A DNA stretch of 24,411 bases from an uncultured Duganella sp. (GTDB lineage: Bacteria > Pseudomonadota > Gammaproteobacteria > Burkholderiales > Burkholderiaceae): assembly GCA_946482635.1 (NCBI GenBank), contig CAMLSG010000063.1, positions 1-24,411 of the forward strand, read 5' to 3'. Positions 1 to 8,184 of the stretch are shown piece by piece. Made by a program: the position numbers and the translations under genes. The notes beneath the pieces were generated by a model. It was not told where the DNA came from. It saw nothing but the letters and a program-made list of their open reading frames with translations, and searched no databases. The first letter of the stretch is position 1. Each line of letters opens with the position of its first letter.

Positions 1-115
1 TCCATCTTATGGACGATTGGCCAACTTCTAAGGTAAAATCGCAGGTTGAGGGCGCAAAGGAGCGGTTTTGTTGCGCAATGCAGTGTCCGATTTCAACTGA
101 TTAAAGCCCACACCT

Positions 116-436
116 ATGAAAAAAATCTTCGCACTCCTCGCGCTGACCGCAGTTGCGCAGGCAGCCGTAGCCGCGGACATCGTCGGCGACGCCAAGAACG
201 CAAAAGGCAAGATCGAGATGTGCATCGGTTGCCATGCAATCCCAGGCTACAAAGCGACTTTCCCCGAAGTTTTCCAGGTGCCGATGATCGGCGGCCAATC
301 TGCGAAGTACATTGAAAACGCGCTCAAGGGCTACCAGAAGGGTGAGCGCAAGCACCCGACCATGAAGGGTATCGCTGTCAGCCTGTCCGACCAGGACATC
401 GCCGATATCGCCGCGTTCTACTCCCAGCAGAAATAA
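116..436 (+). CDS. c-type cytochrome, monohaem (c553/c4-like half)
   Basis: Small periplasmic electron carrier of 106 residues. The first 20 residues are a Sec signal peptide (MKK, hydrophobic core, AVAA end). One haem-binding motif CIGCH lies at residues 36-40, with a likely axial Met at 83 in HPTMKG. The C-terminal helix SDQDIADIAAFY is typical of class I cytochromes in the c4/c553 group. It lies 11 bases ahead of a second, similar cytochrome gene, so the two are probably co-transcribed and may form a donor pair. No strong Shine-Dalgarno is visible before the ATG. A TAAAAT at 34-39 could be a -10 box but has no convincing -35. The redox partner cannot be read from sequence. The family is certain; the exact subclass is not. 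Confidence 0.93.
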   Translation: MKKIFALLALTAVAQAAVAADIVGDAKNAKGKIEMCIGCHAIPGYKATFPEVFQVPMIGGQSAKYIENALKGYQKGERKHPTMKGIAVSLSDQDIADIAAFYSQQK

Positions 437-447
437 GGCCCTGAACC

Positions 448-789
448 ATGAAAAAACTGATTATTGCTCTGTTCTGCTCCGCAATCTCGTTCAGCGCCCT
501 GGCTGGCGGGAACATCGAAAATGGCAAGGCCCTGACTGAAAAGTACAGCTGCGCAGCCTGCCACGGCAAGGACTACAATTCCCCGATCGACCCGAGCTAT
601 CCTAAGCTGGCTGGCCAGCACAAGGACTACCTGCAGCACGCCCTGACCGCCTACAAGCGCGGCGACGCGCCGAACGGCCGCTCCAATGCGATCATGACCG
701 GCCAGGTCAAGCCACTGACCAACAAGGACATCCAGGACATCGCCGCATACCTGCACTCGCTGCCAGGTTCGCTGGTCCTGAAGCGCTGA
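448..789 (+). CDS. c-type cytochrome, monohaem (c553/c4-like half)
   Basis: Second tandem cytochrome, 113 residues. A signal peptide covers residues 1-19 (cleavage near SALAG). The haem motif CAACH is at 35-39, and the probable axial Met is at 83 in AIMTGQ. PKLAGQHKDYLQHAL is the conserved c4/c553 segment, and NKDIQDIAAYLHSL is the C-terminal helix. Its domain matches the preceding protein in plan, which suggests tandem duplication of a half-c4 unit. The start follows a short AAGG ribosome site. A rho-independent terminator 20 bases after the stop closes the two-gene unit. The stop region itself carries a perfect 7-base inverted repeat (782-798). Confidence 0.93.
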   Translation: MKKLIIALFCSAISFSALAGGNIENGKALTEKYSCAACHGKDYNSPIDPSYPKLAGQHKDYLQHALTAYKRGDAPNGRSNAIMTGQVKPLTNKDIQDIAAYLHSLPGSLVLKR

Positions 790-808
790 TCCAGCGCTGC
801 CAGAAGAG

Positions 809-834
809 AAGCCCGCCATGTGCGGGCTTTTTTT
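809..834 (+). terminator. rho-independent terminator after the cytochrome pair
   Basis: An 8-bp stem AAGCCCGC / GCGGGCTT (809-816 and 822-829) with a 5-base loop is followed by a run of seven T. It sits 20 bases after the cytochrome stop codon and before the lipoprotein gene, so the lipoprotein is a separate transcription unit. Confidence 0.9.
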
Positions 835-923
835 ATGCGCGCAGGCGGCACAACCGGGGTCATCGAAAAGGTGGCAGATTTGATGTATTGTGTGCTTCCG
901 ATCTACTCTCAGACAGAAGCATC

Positions 924-1574
924 ATGATTCGACTTTCCGGCGCCTGCTTCGGAGTTCTTTTTCTAGCCCTGTTGACGGGATGCACCGGCAATCCCGTGAG
1001 TCCTGCTTCACGCACTTCTGACCTGGAGCAGAAGGCAGTGGCGATCATCTCGGTGTCGCACGACATTGGCGCGAAGAATGGGGCAAACGCGATTTTCTAT
1101 CTCGACGGGAGCCGTTACCCGGGCCGTGTCGTGATGAAGTCCGTTCAGGACAACCTGAGCATTCCCGTCCAGAGCGAATTTGCTGGGAGGCGAGGGCACC
1201 TTTACGTTCTTGAGTTGGAACCGGGCACGCACTCGATAGATGGCTGGCAGGTTTCCAGTGCCGGCATGCGGATCTCTTCTCGCATCGCACCCATGCAATT
1301 TGAGGTCAAGCGTGGGGAGGTTTTATATCTTGGGAATCTGCATGCCAAGCTTGAGCTCGGGCACGGAACTTTTTTCGGCGGGCGAGCCGCCTCGGATGCG
1401 ATGCCGGTAGTTTTCGATCAGCACGGCGAAGATGTTGCGTTGGCTGAAGCGCGCGTTCCTGCCTTGAAGGGGCGGGTTCGCGTTGCACTGTTAAAGATCG
1501 GGTCAATATCGCCAGTTGGAGAATCTTCCAAGCGATTTGATCCGGGCATGATTCCTCCAGTTCCCGTGAAATAG
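924..1574 (+). CDS. putative lipoprotein, function unknown
   Basis: Predicted outer- or inner-membrane lipoprotein of 216 residues. I chose the ATG at 924 over an upstream in-frame ATG at 888 because it puts a short charged N-terminus (MIR) directly before the hydrophobic stretch and lipobox LLTGC, with the acylated Cys at residue 20. The mature part is soluble and rich in alternating hydrophobic residues. The [14 protein letters not shown] segment (about residues 128-141) resembles the beta-rich module of DUF2846-type lipoproteins, but this is a weak resemblance. The codons look less G/C-biased than in neighbouring genes, which hints at a different history. It is a single-gene unit between two terminators. 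I do not recognise a specific function. Confidence 0.75.
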   Translation: MIRLSGACFGVLFLALLTGCTGNPVSPASRTSDLEQKAVAIISVSHDIGAKNGANAIFYLDGSRYPGRVVMKSVQDNLSIPVQSEFAGRRGHLYVLELEPGTHSIDGWQVSSAGMRISSRIAPMQFEVKRGEVLYLGNLHAKLELGHGTFFGGRAASDAMPVVFDQHGEDVALAEARVPALKGRVRVALLKIGSISPVGESSKRFDPGMIPPVPVK

Positions 1575-1596
1575 CGATCGAAAGCGCTTCGAGGGG

Positions 1597-1625
1597 AAGC
1601 CCGGCTTTAATCGGCTGGGCTTTTT
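1597..1625 (+). terminator. rho-independent terminator after the lipoprotein gene
   Basis: The 9-bp stem AAGCCCGGC pairs with GCTGGGCTT, including one G-T wobble, around a short loop and is followed by T5. It lies just after the lipoprotein stop and isolates that gene from the molybdoenzyme operon. Confidence 0.85.
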
Positions 1626-1664
1626 CATTATTTTCAACACACGGTTGCCGGATTTCGTCACACC

Positions 1665-1695
1665 GCTTAACCACCCACCTGGTGCGCTGTTAAGC
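1665..1695. promoter_or_regulatory. nested palindrome upstream of the molybdoenzyme operon
   Basis: Two inverted repeats share one centre at 1680. The outer arms are GCTTAAC (1665-1671) and GTTAAGC (1689-1695); the inner arms are CACC (1676-1679) and GGTG (1681-1684). The dyad lies 24 bases before the iorA-like start codon. It could be an operator for an unlinked regulator or a hairpin in the mRNA leader. No clear -35/-10 pair is visible in 1626-1719. Confidence 0.45.
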
Positions 1696-1719
1696 TTCCT
1701 CCACCTTATGGGGGAGACG

Positions 1720-2187
1720 ATGGCTTACAAACTGAATATCAATGGCGTCGCGCGCACGGCCGACGTCGAGGGCGACACGCCCCTGCTGTGGGTCTTGCGC
1801 GACACACTGGGCCTGACCGGTACCAAGTACGGTTGCGGCGCGGGGGCTTGCGGCGCCTGCACGGTGCACATTGACGGCCAAGTGGTGCGCAGCTGCGTGA
1901 TGCCTGTCAGCGCGGTAGGCAAGGGCAAGGTGCGGACCATCGAGGCGCTGTCGCCGGACCGTTCGCACGCCTTGCAGCAGGCCTGGATCGCCGAGCAGGT
2001 ACCGCAGTGCGGCTACTGCCAGTCGGGCATGCTGATGGCGGCAGCGGCGCTGCTCAAATCGCACCCCAAGCCGACCGATGCCCAGATCGAGGAAGCCATG
2101 ACCAACCTGTGCCGCTGCGGCACGTATCCACGCGTGCGGCGCGCGATCAGGCGTGCGGCCGGCATGAAGGTGGAGGAGGTGGCATGA
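1720..2187 (+). CDS. iorA: isoquinoline 1-oxidoreductase-type alpha subunit, [2Fe-2S] protein
   Basis: Electron-transfer subunit of a xanthine dehydrogenase-family molybdenum hydroxylase, 155 residues, the usual length. Residues 1-75 form a plant-type ferredoxin domain with cluster ligands C39, C44, C47 (GCGAGACGAC) and C59. The C-terminal helical domain binds the second cluster through C97, C100 (QCGYCQSG), C131 and C133 (CRCGTYP). The start at 1720 follows a GGGGGAG ribosome site; upstream in-frame codons lack one and would add a non-homologous extension. Its stop overlaps the start of the next gene (ATGA), showing translational coupling with the Mo subunit. Electrons would pass from the Mo centre through these clusters, often to a cytochrome c in this subfamily. 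The substrate cannot be deduced. Confidence 0.93.
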   Translation: MAYKLNINGVARTADVEGDTPLLWVLRDTLGLTGTKYGCGAGACGACTVHIDGQVVRSCVMPVSAVGKGKVRTIEALSPDRSHALQQAWIAEQVPQCGYCQSGMLMAAAALLKSHPKPTDAQIEEAMTNLCRCGTYPRVRRAIRRAAGMKVEEVA

Positions 2188-4361
2188 GCAATCGCCGCGA
2201 TTTCCTGAAGACGCTTGCCGCCGGCGGATTGCTGCTTGCCGTCGACCCGGCTGTCGCCTTGGCGGCGGCCGATGCGCCAGGCGCCGTGCCTGCGCCGGCA
2301 GCGGTTCCGCCGCCGCCGGGTTGGGTGCGCATTGCACCGGATGGCAGCGTCACCATCCTCTCCAACACCAGCGAAATAGGGCAGGGCACCGGCACCGCCA
2401 TCGCGCAACTGCTGGCCGATGAAATGGACCTGGACTGGAAAACCGTGCGTATCGAAATGGCGCCGGTAGAAAAACAGTTCATCAACGCCGGCTGGGGGGA
2501 ATACGCGACCTACGGCAGCGGCGGCGTGGCGCGCCAGTTCTCACAACTGCGCAAGGCCGGCGCCCAGGCGCGCGCCATGCTGGTGAGTGCGGCGGCCGCG
2601 GAGTGGAAAGTCCCAGTGGCCGAGTGCGGCACGCAGCTCGGCGCCGTGGTGCACCAGCCCACCGGCCGCAAGCTGCCTTACGCTAAGCTGGTGCAACAGG
2701 CTGCGGCGCAGCCGGTGCCGGCCGATCCGCCATTGATGCCGAAGGAACGCTGGCGCCATATGGGCAAGGACGTGGCCCGCCTCGACCTGCCTGCCAAGAC
2801 CGACGGCAGCGCGGTGTACGGCATCGACGTGAAAGTGCCCGGCATGCTTTACGCCGCCATCCTGCAATGCCCGCATTTCGGCGGCAAGCTGGCGGCAGTC
2901 GATCCGCAGCCGGCGCTGGCCAGGCGCGGGGTGAAAAAAGTGGTACGGCTGGCCGATGCGGTGGCAGTCGTGGCCGATAGCTACTGGCGCGCGCAGCAAG
3001 CGCTCAATGCGCTCAAGCCGGAATGGGACCTTGCTGCCGCCAGCAAGCATTCAAGTGGACCTTACCGCGACCTGCTGCGGGAAGCCGTGCAAAAAGACGG
3101 CGAACTGGTCGTGCCGCGCAACGGCAAGGCCGAAGACGTCAGCGCTGCACACGACGCAGGCCTGGCCAAGGCCACCACCTGGCTAGAACGCACCTACACG
3201 GTGCCGCTGCTGGCGCACGCCACCATGGAGCCGATGAACGGCACTGCCAGCGTCAAGGACGGCAAGGCCGAGCTGTGGTTGCCGACACAGGCCCAGGACA
3301 CGGCCCGCACCTATGTTTCGCAAGCGCTCGGCATCGTGCCGGATGCCGTCACGATCCACACTACTTTGAGCGGCGGCGGTTTCGGCCGCCGCATCGAGGC
3401 CGATTTCGCCGTGCAGGCGGCATTGATTGCGAAAGAGGCCGGCGTGCCGGTCAAGCTGCTGTGGAGCCGCGAAGAGGATATGCGCCACGGCTACCATCGC
3501 CCGGCCGCCGTCCTGCGCCTGCGCGCCGGCTTCGACAACGCCGGCGCGGTGGCCGTCGTGCGCATGGACAGCGCGAGCGATACCCTGTTCAACTATTCGC
3601 GCTTCGGCGCGGACAAGCAGTACGCCAAGCCCTTCGACCGCAGCGCAGTCGGCGTGCTGTTCACCCGTTATTACGGCTTGCCCGGCTTCGTCCACCGTAC
3701 CAATACCGTTGATGCCGGCGTGCCGCTTGGCTACTGGCGCTCGGTCGCCGCATCGCAAAACATTTTCGCCACCGAGTCGTTCGTGGACGAACTGGCCCTG
3801 CGTGCCGGCCAGGATCCGCTCGATTACCGGCGCAGCCTGATGAAGGCAGGCAGCCGCGAACGCGCGCTACTCGACCAACTGGAAACAAGTTCCGGCTGGC
3901 GTGGCGATTTGCCTAAAGGCCGCCACCGCGGCATGGCATTCACCTGGGCCAACGGCACTTATATCGGCCAGGTAGTCGAGCTGTCGGTGGATGCGCAATC
4001 GCGCGTCAAGCTGCACCGCGTCACCACGGTGCTCGACTGCGGCATCGCGGTCAATCCGCGCAATGTCCGGGGGCAGATGGAGGGCGGCATCATCTTCGCC
4101 CTGAGCGCAGCCTTCTACGGCGAAATCAGCGTCAAGGATGGCGCGGTGGAGCAATCGAACTTCGCCGACTACAAGCTGTTGTCGCTGGCCGAAACGCCGG
4201 AGATGAATGTCGTGCTCATCGACAGTAACGAAGCGCCCGGCGGCGTCGGCGAAGAGGCGGTTGGCCCGCTGGCGCCGGCGCTGGCCAATGCCTTGTTTGC
4301 GGCGACCGGCAAGCGCTACACGGATTTGCCATTGGTCAAAGCAGGGCTGCGGCTGCAATGA
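2184..4361 (+). CDS. iorB: isoquinoline 1-oxidoreductase-type beta subunit, molybdopterin-binding, Tat-exported
   Basis: Catalytic Mo subunit of 725 residues, oxidising aldehydes or N-heterocycles with water as oxygen source (family knowledge). The start at 2184 overlaps the previous stop and gives a twin-arginine signal, NRRDFLKTL (R4, R5), then a hydrophobic stretch ending near residue 29 (VALAAADA), so the enzyme should be folded with cofactor and exported to the periplasm. Cofactor-site segments include GQGTGTA near 66-72, [16 protein letters not shown] at 397-403, PLGYWRSV, and GGVGEE at 686-691, where the Glu corresponds to the conserved catalytic base. No FAD subunit or XdhC-type maturation gene is adjacent. 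Two periplasmic cytochromes lie 1 kb upstream but are separated by terminators, so a link as electron acceptor is only inference. Confidence 0.93.
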   Translation: MSNRRDFLKTLAAGGLLLAVDPAVALAAADAPGAVPAPAAVPPPPGWVRIAPDGSVTILSNTSEIGQGTGTAIAQLLADEMDLDWKTVRIEMAPVEKQFINAGWGEYATYGSGGVARQFSQLRKAGAQARAMLVSAAAAEWKVPVAECGTQLGAVVHQPTGRKLPYAKLVQQAAAQPVPADPPLMPKERWRHMGKDVARLDLPAKTDGSAVYGIDVKVPGMLYAAILQCPHFGGKLAAVDPQPALARRGVKKVVRLADAVAVVADSYWRAQQALNALKPEWDLAAASKHSSGPYRDLLREAVQKDGELVVPRNGKAEDVSAAHDAGLAKATTWLERTYTVPLLAHATMEPMNGTASVKDGKAELWLPTQAQDTARTYVSQALGIVPDAVTIHTTLSGGGFGRRIEADFAVQAALIAKEAGVPVKLLWSREEDMRHGYHRPAAVLRLRAGFDNAGAVAVVRMDSASDTLFNYSRFGADKQYAKPFDRSAVGVLFTRYYGLPGFVHRTNTVDAGVPLGYWRSVAASQNIFATESFVDELALRAGQDPLDYRRSLMKAGSRERALLDQLETSSGWRGDLPKGRHRGMAFTWANGTYIGQVVELSVDAQSRVKLHRVTTVLDCGIAVNPRNVRGQMEGGIIFALSAAFYGEISVKDGAVEQSNFADYKLLSLAETPEMNVVLIDSNEAPGGVGEEAVGPLAPALANALFAATGKRYTDLPLVKAGLRLQ

Positions 4362-4399
4362 TTGGATAGTTTCTATGTGGCATCCATGGTCTATGCTGA
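4361..4399 (+). promoter_or_regulatory. promoter-like element, copy A
   Basis: ATTGGATAGTTTC (4361-4373), 13 unrelated bases, then TGGTCTATGCTGA (4387-4399). The same two blocks at exactly the same spacing recur before the next small gene (4897-4935). The GGATAGTT / GTCTATG arrangement, about 17 bases apart, resembles ECF sigma promoters more than sigma-70. The element begins in the stop codon of the molybdoenzyme gene. Confidence 0.55.
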
Positions 4400-4429
4400 A
4401 GTTAAGCTGGATGCTTGGAGGAAATGAAC

Positions 4430-4876
4430 ATGGAAACTTCGACAATTTACGTCAGCCATGAACTGCCGCAGCGCGGCCTGTTGCGGCGCGTCGACAAGGC
4501 GCTGGGCCGGGTTGGGGCGCCCTCGGCTAGCGTACGCCAGGCCAGCCTGCATATGGTGGCGCTTGAGCTGAGCGATGACGCCTTCGGCTGGCCCTGCGTG
4601 CTGCAACGGGTCGGCAGCCGCGCCGCACTGGCAGGCCTTGCGCTGCGGCTGGCGTCCGCTTTCGGTTCCAGCCACGCCATTGTTACCCCGCGTGGCGGTC
4701 CTGGCGCCGGGGCGGCATGGGAAGATTTTGCAGCCGATGCGACGCTGCCCGAAATGCTGGCGCACCTGGAAGCTTGCGCGGGTTCCTGCATCTACCTGCT
4801 ATCCGACGGCCACCTGGCGGCGCCGCCGGATGCGCGCCTGGCCGGCGGCTATTGCGTGTTCCGGAACCCGGCATAA
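4430..4876 (+). CDS. hypothetical protein, 148 residues
   Basis: Not recognised. The start at ATG 4430 is chosen because GGAGG (4417-4421) is 8 bases upstream; an ATG at 4424 is too close to it, and TTG 4415 would overlap it. The product is a soluble-looking alpha/beta protein with no signal peptide or membrane segment. It begins METSTIYVSHELPQRG, has a central basic region (RRVDKALGRV), a Gly/Ala/Pro-rich turn near residues 86-94, and three cysteines in the second half (ACAGSC and GYCVF). It lies 68 bases after the molybdoenzyme operon but has its own promoter-like element. The gene 90 bases downstream has the same type of upstream element, so the two are probably co-regulated. Confidence 0.7.
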   Translation: METSTIYVSHELPQRGLLRRVDKALGRVGAPSASVRQASLHMVALELSDDAFGWPCVLQRVGSRAALAGLALRLASAFGSSHAIVTPRGGPGAGAAWEDFAADATLPEMLAHLEACAGSCIYLLSDGHLAAPPDARLAGGYCVFRNPA

Positions 4877-4896
4877 ATATTTGCTGCAATGCGATT

Positions 4897-4935
4897 ATTG
4901 GATAGTTTCCGCGAAGAACTAGTGGTCTATGATGA
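4897..4935 (+). promoter_or_regulatory. promoter-like element, copy B
   Basis: ATTGGATAGTTTC (4897-4909) and TGGTCTATGATGA (4923-4935) match copy A with 26 bases between block starts in both. A further shared GCTGCAATG precedes both copies (4352-4360 and 4883-4891), with five extra bases in copy B. Because this element overlaps the upstream in-frame ATG at 4889, that ATG is unlikely to be the real start of the following gene. Confidence 0.55.
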
Positions 4936-4966
4936 CCGTATCAAGAAATCGCGGAGGTGCCGAGAG

Positions 4967-5212
4967 ATGGTGTACTTGCTTACTGCATTGCTGGCAGGTG
5001 TGGCAGTGCTGATGCTGTGCCTGATCGCCCGCCTGGGACGCAAATCGCAAGCCCTGCTGGCAGCAACGCTGCCGTGGCTGATCAATGTAGTACCGGCGCT
5101 GGTGGTGGGCTCCGACCATCTGATGCGTTCGGTAATCTTCGCGGCAGTCGCCAGCCCGCTGGTGTTTGCCCTGATCTGGCATATGCCGATCGTCCGCGTG
5201 GACGAGGCTTAA
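4967..5212 (+). CDS. small membrane protein, function unknown
   Basis: An 81-residue integral membrane protein. I start it at ATG 4967 because GGAGG (4953-4957) is 9 bases upstream and the N-terminus is then immediately hydrophobic (MVYLLTALLAGVAVLMLCL). Three membrane segments are visible: about residues 2-20, 30-47 and 54-72, with a basic loop RLGRKS between the first two. An upstream in-frame ATG at 4889 would add 26 charged residues but lies inside the promoter-like element. Its stop overlaps the stop of the convergent DUF1841 gene by three bases (5210-5211 shared within TTAA). No family is recognised. The shared upstream element suggests it is induced together with the 148-residue protein before it. 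Confidence 0.68.
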   Translation: MVYLLTALLAGVAVLMLCLIARLGRKSQALLAATLPWLINVVPALVVGSDHLMRSVIFAAVASPLVFALIWHMPIVRVDEA

Positions 5213-5634
5213 ATCCGGCGCTTGACCGCTTCCACGTAGGCGGCGCCGTCCGGCGGCACGCCGCGGCGCTGGGAATTCCAGATCATCTCGCCCAGGCATT
5301 CCATGATTTCATGGTGCGCCGCATGTTCGGTGCCGAGCTTGCGCGCCAGGCCGATGAATGCCTCGCGAATGCCGCGCGGCTGGTCGATCGAGAGCTGCTC
5401 GGTGATCGACAGGTGCATCGACAGGTGCAGGAAGGGATTGGCCTCGCTGCCTTCCACCGAATAGTCGCGCGCGATGGCGGCTTCCACATCTTTTAACTGG
5501 TCGTGGTACTCGGGGTGCGCCATGATCCAGTCACGGGCGATCAGTTCGATCGGGTCCATGATTTCGTTGGCGTTGGCTTTGCGGTAGACGTCGCAGAAGA
5601 AGCGGCGGACGTCGTGGGAAGACGGTGTAAACAT
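5209..5634 (-). CDS. DUF1841 family protein
   Basis: Conserved betaproteobacterial/gammaproteobacterial protein of 141 residues, the usual length, function unknown. Recognisable family features are the opening MFTPSSHDVRRFFCDVYRK, the HPEYH segment, the highly conserved NPFLHLSMHLSITEQLSIDQ core (about residues 65-84), and the ending CLGEMIWNSQRRGVPPDG. The many His, Glu and Asp residues in the core could bind a metal, but that is inference. The start matches the family start. A TATAAT on the minus strand ends only 8 bases before the ATG, so the mRNA may be leaderless. A terminator separates it from rppH upstream on the same strand. Confidence 0.9.
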   Translation of the reverse strand: MFTPSSHDVRRFFCDVYRKANANEIMDPIELIARDWIMAHPEYHDQLKDVEAAIARDYSVEGSEANPFLHLSMHLSITEQLSIDQPRGIREAFIGLARKLGTEHAAHHEIMECLGEMIWNSQRRGVPPDGAAYVEAVKRRI

Positions 5635-5642
5635 AGCCCGGC

Positions 5643-5648
5643 ATTATA
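5643..5648 (-). promoter_or_regulatory. consensus -10 box for the DUF1841 gene
   Basis: The minus strand reads TATAAT here, directly after the rppH terminator and 8 bases before the DUF1841 ATG. Transcription would start about at the A of the start codon. No good -35 hexamer is present 17 bases upstream because the terminator stem occupies that space. Confidence 0.5.
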
Positions 5649-5653
5649 TAGAC

Positions 5654-5683
5654 AAAAGGGGCAGCCCTCGCAGGCTGCCCCTT
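5654..5683 (-). terminator. rho-independent terminator after rppH
   Basis: An 11-bp stem AAGGGGCAGCC / GGCTGCCCCTT with a 6-base loop; on the minus strand it is followed by TTTTGT. It lies 4 bases after the rppH stop codon and ahead of the DUF1841 gene. Confidence 0.88.
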
Positions 5684-5686
5684 CTG

Positions 5687-6292
5687 TTATTCCTTTGTCA
5701 CCAGTTCCGTTGGCGGCGGCGTCACCACCGGCTGTTGCGGCTTGTCGCTGCTGCGCTGTCCACGCTGGCCATGCGGCTGGCGCAGGTAGCGCGAGGAGTG
5801 GCGGCGGTCGCCATGCGCCGGCCAGGTCAGGAAGCGCGATAGCTCCTGCAAGGCGCGCTGGTAGACTTCGCGCTTGAATTCGATCACCACGTCCAGCGGA
5901 ACCCAGTAATCGTGCCAGCGCCAGGCGTCGAATTCCGGATGGTCGGTCAGGCGCAGGTTCACGTCGTTGTCGCGCGCGCACATGCGCAACAGGAACCAGA
6001 TCTGCTTCTGGCCACGGTAATGGCCGCGGATTTCCCGCTTGATGAAGTGATCCGGCACCTCGTAACGCAACCAGTCGCGCGTGCGGCCAATAATCTTGAC
6101 GTGCTCCGGACGCAGTCCGATTTCCTCTTCGAGCTCGCGATACATCGCTTGCTCCGGCGTTTCACCATACTTGATCCCGCCCTGCGGGAACTGCCACGAG
6201 TGCTCGCGCACCCGCTTTCCCCACCACACCTCGTTGTGCGAGTTGAGCAGGATGATGCCGACGTTGGGGCGAAACCCTTCACGATCGAGCAT
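5687..6292 (-). CDS. rppH: RNA pyrophosphohydrolase (Nudix)
   Basis: Removes 5' pyrophosphate from mRNA and so triggers RNase E-dependent decay. The protein has 201 residues. The ATG at 6292 is preceded by GAGGTG; an in-frame TTG four codons upstream is unlikely. The opening [14 protein letters not shown] is diagnostic of RppH. The Nudix box runs from G38 to L60 (G-x5-E44 ... R52-E53-L-x-E56-E57-x-G59), with all catalytic acids present. WFLLRM and the [11 protein letters not shown] segment also match the family. The last 40 or so residues are a basic, Gln/Pro-rich, disordered tail beyond the catalytic core, as often seen in betaproteobacterial homologues. It is divergent from proS, sharing the AT-rich 6293-6454 intergenic region. 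Confidence 0.95.
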   Translation of the reverse strand: MLDREGFRPNVGIILLNSHNEVWWGKRVREHSWQFPQGGIKYGETPEQAMYRELEEEIGLRPEHVKIIGRTRDWLRYEVPDHFIKREIRGHYRGQKQIWFLLRMCARDNDVNLRLTDHPEFDAWRWHDYWVPLDVVIEFKREVYQRALQELSRFLTWPAHGDRRHSSRYLRQPHGQRGQRSSDKPQQPVVTPPPTELVTKE

Positions 6293-6454
6293 ATTGCACC
6301 TCAAACTTTCTGTGGCCGAGGCGTCCTCTTATATTTTTGACTACAAATCCAACTGCAATAGCGCTCTTTGTATAAAGTTTGGACGCATCGGGCCAGCTAA
6401 TCCTTTAAAATTAGGTTGATTATAACTCTCTCTTTTTAAAAAGAATTCACCGAT

Positions 6455-8179
6455 ATGCGTGCATCTCGTTTTTTTATTTCAACCCTCAAGGAAGCTCCAT
6501 CTGACGCGGAAATCGTCAGCCACCAGTTGATGATGCGCGCGGGCATGATCAAACGCCTCGGTTCCGGCATTTATACCTATATGCCGATGGGCCTGAAAGT
6601 GATCCGTAAAGTCGAAGCAATCGTTCGCGAAGAAATGAATAATGCCGGCGCTATTGAGCTGCTGATGCCTCTGGTGCAGCCCGCCGAACTGTGGCAGGAA
6701 ACCGGCCGCTGGGACAAGATGGGTCCCGAACTGCTGCGCGTAAAAGACCGCCACGGCCGCGACTTCGCGATCCAGCCGACTTCCGAAGAAGTGATTACCG
6801 ATGTGGTGCGTAGCGAGATTAAATCCTACCGCCAGATTCCGTTGAATTTTTACCACATCCAGACCAAGTTCCGCGACGAACGCCGCCCGCGCTTTGGCCT
6901 GATGCGCGGCCGCGAGTTCACCATGAAGGATGCGTATTCCTTCGACCGTGACCTGGAAGGCATGCAGAAGTCGTACAAGATCATGTTCGACGCCTACACC
7001 CGCATCTTCACCCGCTTCGGCCTGAAGTTCCGCGCGGTGGCGGCCGACAACGGCGCCATCGGCGGCACCGGTTCGCATGAATTCCACGTGATCGCCTCCA
7101 CCGGCGAAGACGCGCTGGTGTACTGCCCGACCTCCGACTACGCGGCCAATATGGAAGCGGCGGAAGCGGTTGCCACCGGCACCCGCGCTGCTGCCGGCGC
7201 CGCGCTGGCCAAGACTTCGACCCCGAAGGCCGCCAAGTGCGAAGACGTGGCCAAGCTGCTGGGCATCGACCTGAAGCAGACCGTCAAGACCATCGCGCTG
7301 ACCGCCGACAAGGAAGACGGCTCCAAGCAGCACTTCATGCTGCTGCTGCGCGGCGACCATGAGCTGAACGAGATCAAGGCCAGCAAGGTGCCCGGCCTGG
7401 CGCAGAACCGTTTCTCGACCGAAGCCGAAATCCTGGAAGTTTACGGCTGCAAGCCGGGCTACCTGGGCCCGATCGGCACCAAGGGCCCTGTCACCGTGGT
7501 GGCCGACCGCACCGTGGCGCTGATGGCGGACTTCGTGACCGGCGCCAATGAAGAGGATTACCACTTCACCGGCGCCAACTGGGGCCGCGACGTGGCCGAA
7601 CCTGCCATCGTGGCCGACCTGCGCAACGTGGTGGAAGGCGATGCTTCGCCGGACGGCAAGGGCGTGCTGGCGATCGAGCGCGGCATCGAAGTGGGCCACG
7701 TGTTCCAGCTCGGTACCGCTTACTCCGAATCGATGCAAGCCACCTTCCTGGACGAGAACCAGAAGCCGGCCCCGCTGCAGATGGGCTGCTACGGCATCGG
7801 CATCACCCGCATCCTGGGCGCCGCCATCGAGCAGAACTTCGACGACAAGGGCATCATCTGGCCGACTTCCCTGGCGCCGTTCGAACTGGTGCTGTGCCCG
7901 ATGGGCATGGACCGCTCCGAGCTGGTCAAGGCTGAAACCGAGAAGCTGTACAACGCGGCCGTGGAAGCGGGCATCGACGTCATCCTGGATGACCGCGGCC
8001 AGCGTCCGGGCGCCATGTTCGCCGACTGGGAACTGATCGGCGTGCCGCACCGCGTGGTGATCGGCGAACGTGGCCTGAAGGAAGGCAACCTGGAATACCA
8101 GGGCCGCCGCGATACCGAAGCGACTGCCGTTCCGGTGGCCGAGGCCCTGGCCTTCATCAAGGGCAAGATCCAGAAGTGA
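6455..8179 (+). CDS. proS: prolyl-tRNA synthetase, bacterial type with editing insertion
   Basis: Charges tRNA-Pro in the cytosol. The product has 574 residues, the size of the bacterial ProS form with an inserted YbaK-like editing domain. The N-terminal [19 protein letters not shown] and the class II motif 2 region ([17 protein letters not shown], about residues 142-158) are clear. TSEEVITD lies just before it. The editing insertion occupies roughly residues 225-410. Motif 3 is [18 protein letters not shown] (about 443-460), followed by the anticodon-binding domain with [20 protein letters not shown]. The start codon has only a weak AAGAA ribosome site. The upstream region is AT-rich with GATTATAACTC as a possible -10. 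The next gene starts at or just after its stop, so it is likely co-transcribed. Confidence 0.97.
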   Translation: MRASRFFISTLKEAPSDAEIVSHQLMMRAGMIKRLGSGIYTYMPMGLKVIRKVEAIVREEMNNAGAIELLMPLVQPAELWQETGRWDKMGPELLRVKDRHGRDFAIQPTSEEVITDVVRSEIKSYRQIPLNFYHIQTKFRDERRPRFGLMRGREFTMKDAYSFDRDLEGMQKSYKIMFDAYTRIFTRFGLKFRAVAADNGAIGGTGSHEFHVIASTGEDALVYCPTSDYAANMEAAEAVATGTRAAAGAALAKTSTPKAAKCEDVAKLLGIDLKQTVKTIALTADKEDGSKQHFMLLLRGDHELNEIKASKVPGLAQNRFSTEAEILEVYGCKPGYLGPIGTKGPVTVVADRTVALMADFVTGANEEDYHFTGANWGRDVAEPAIVADLRNVVEGDASPDGKGVLAIERGIEVGHVFQLGTAYSESMQATFLDENQKPAPLQMGCYGIGITRILGAAIEQNFDDKGIIWPTSLAPFELVLCPMGMDRSELVKAETEKLYNAAVEAGIDVILDDRGQRPGAMFADWELIGVPHRVVIGERGLKEGNLEYQGRRDTEATAVPVAEALAFIKGKIQK

Positions 8180-8184
8180 TCGCC

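Noticed and set aside
34..39. TAAAAT as a -10 box for the first cytochrome gene
   Set aside because: No -35 hexamer at 16-18 bases upstream, and the region before it is nearly outside the window.
782..798. Perfect 7-base inverted repeat over the second cytochrome stop codon
   Set aside because: Mostly coding sequence with only a 3-base loop; the real terminator follows at 809-834.
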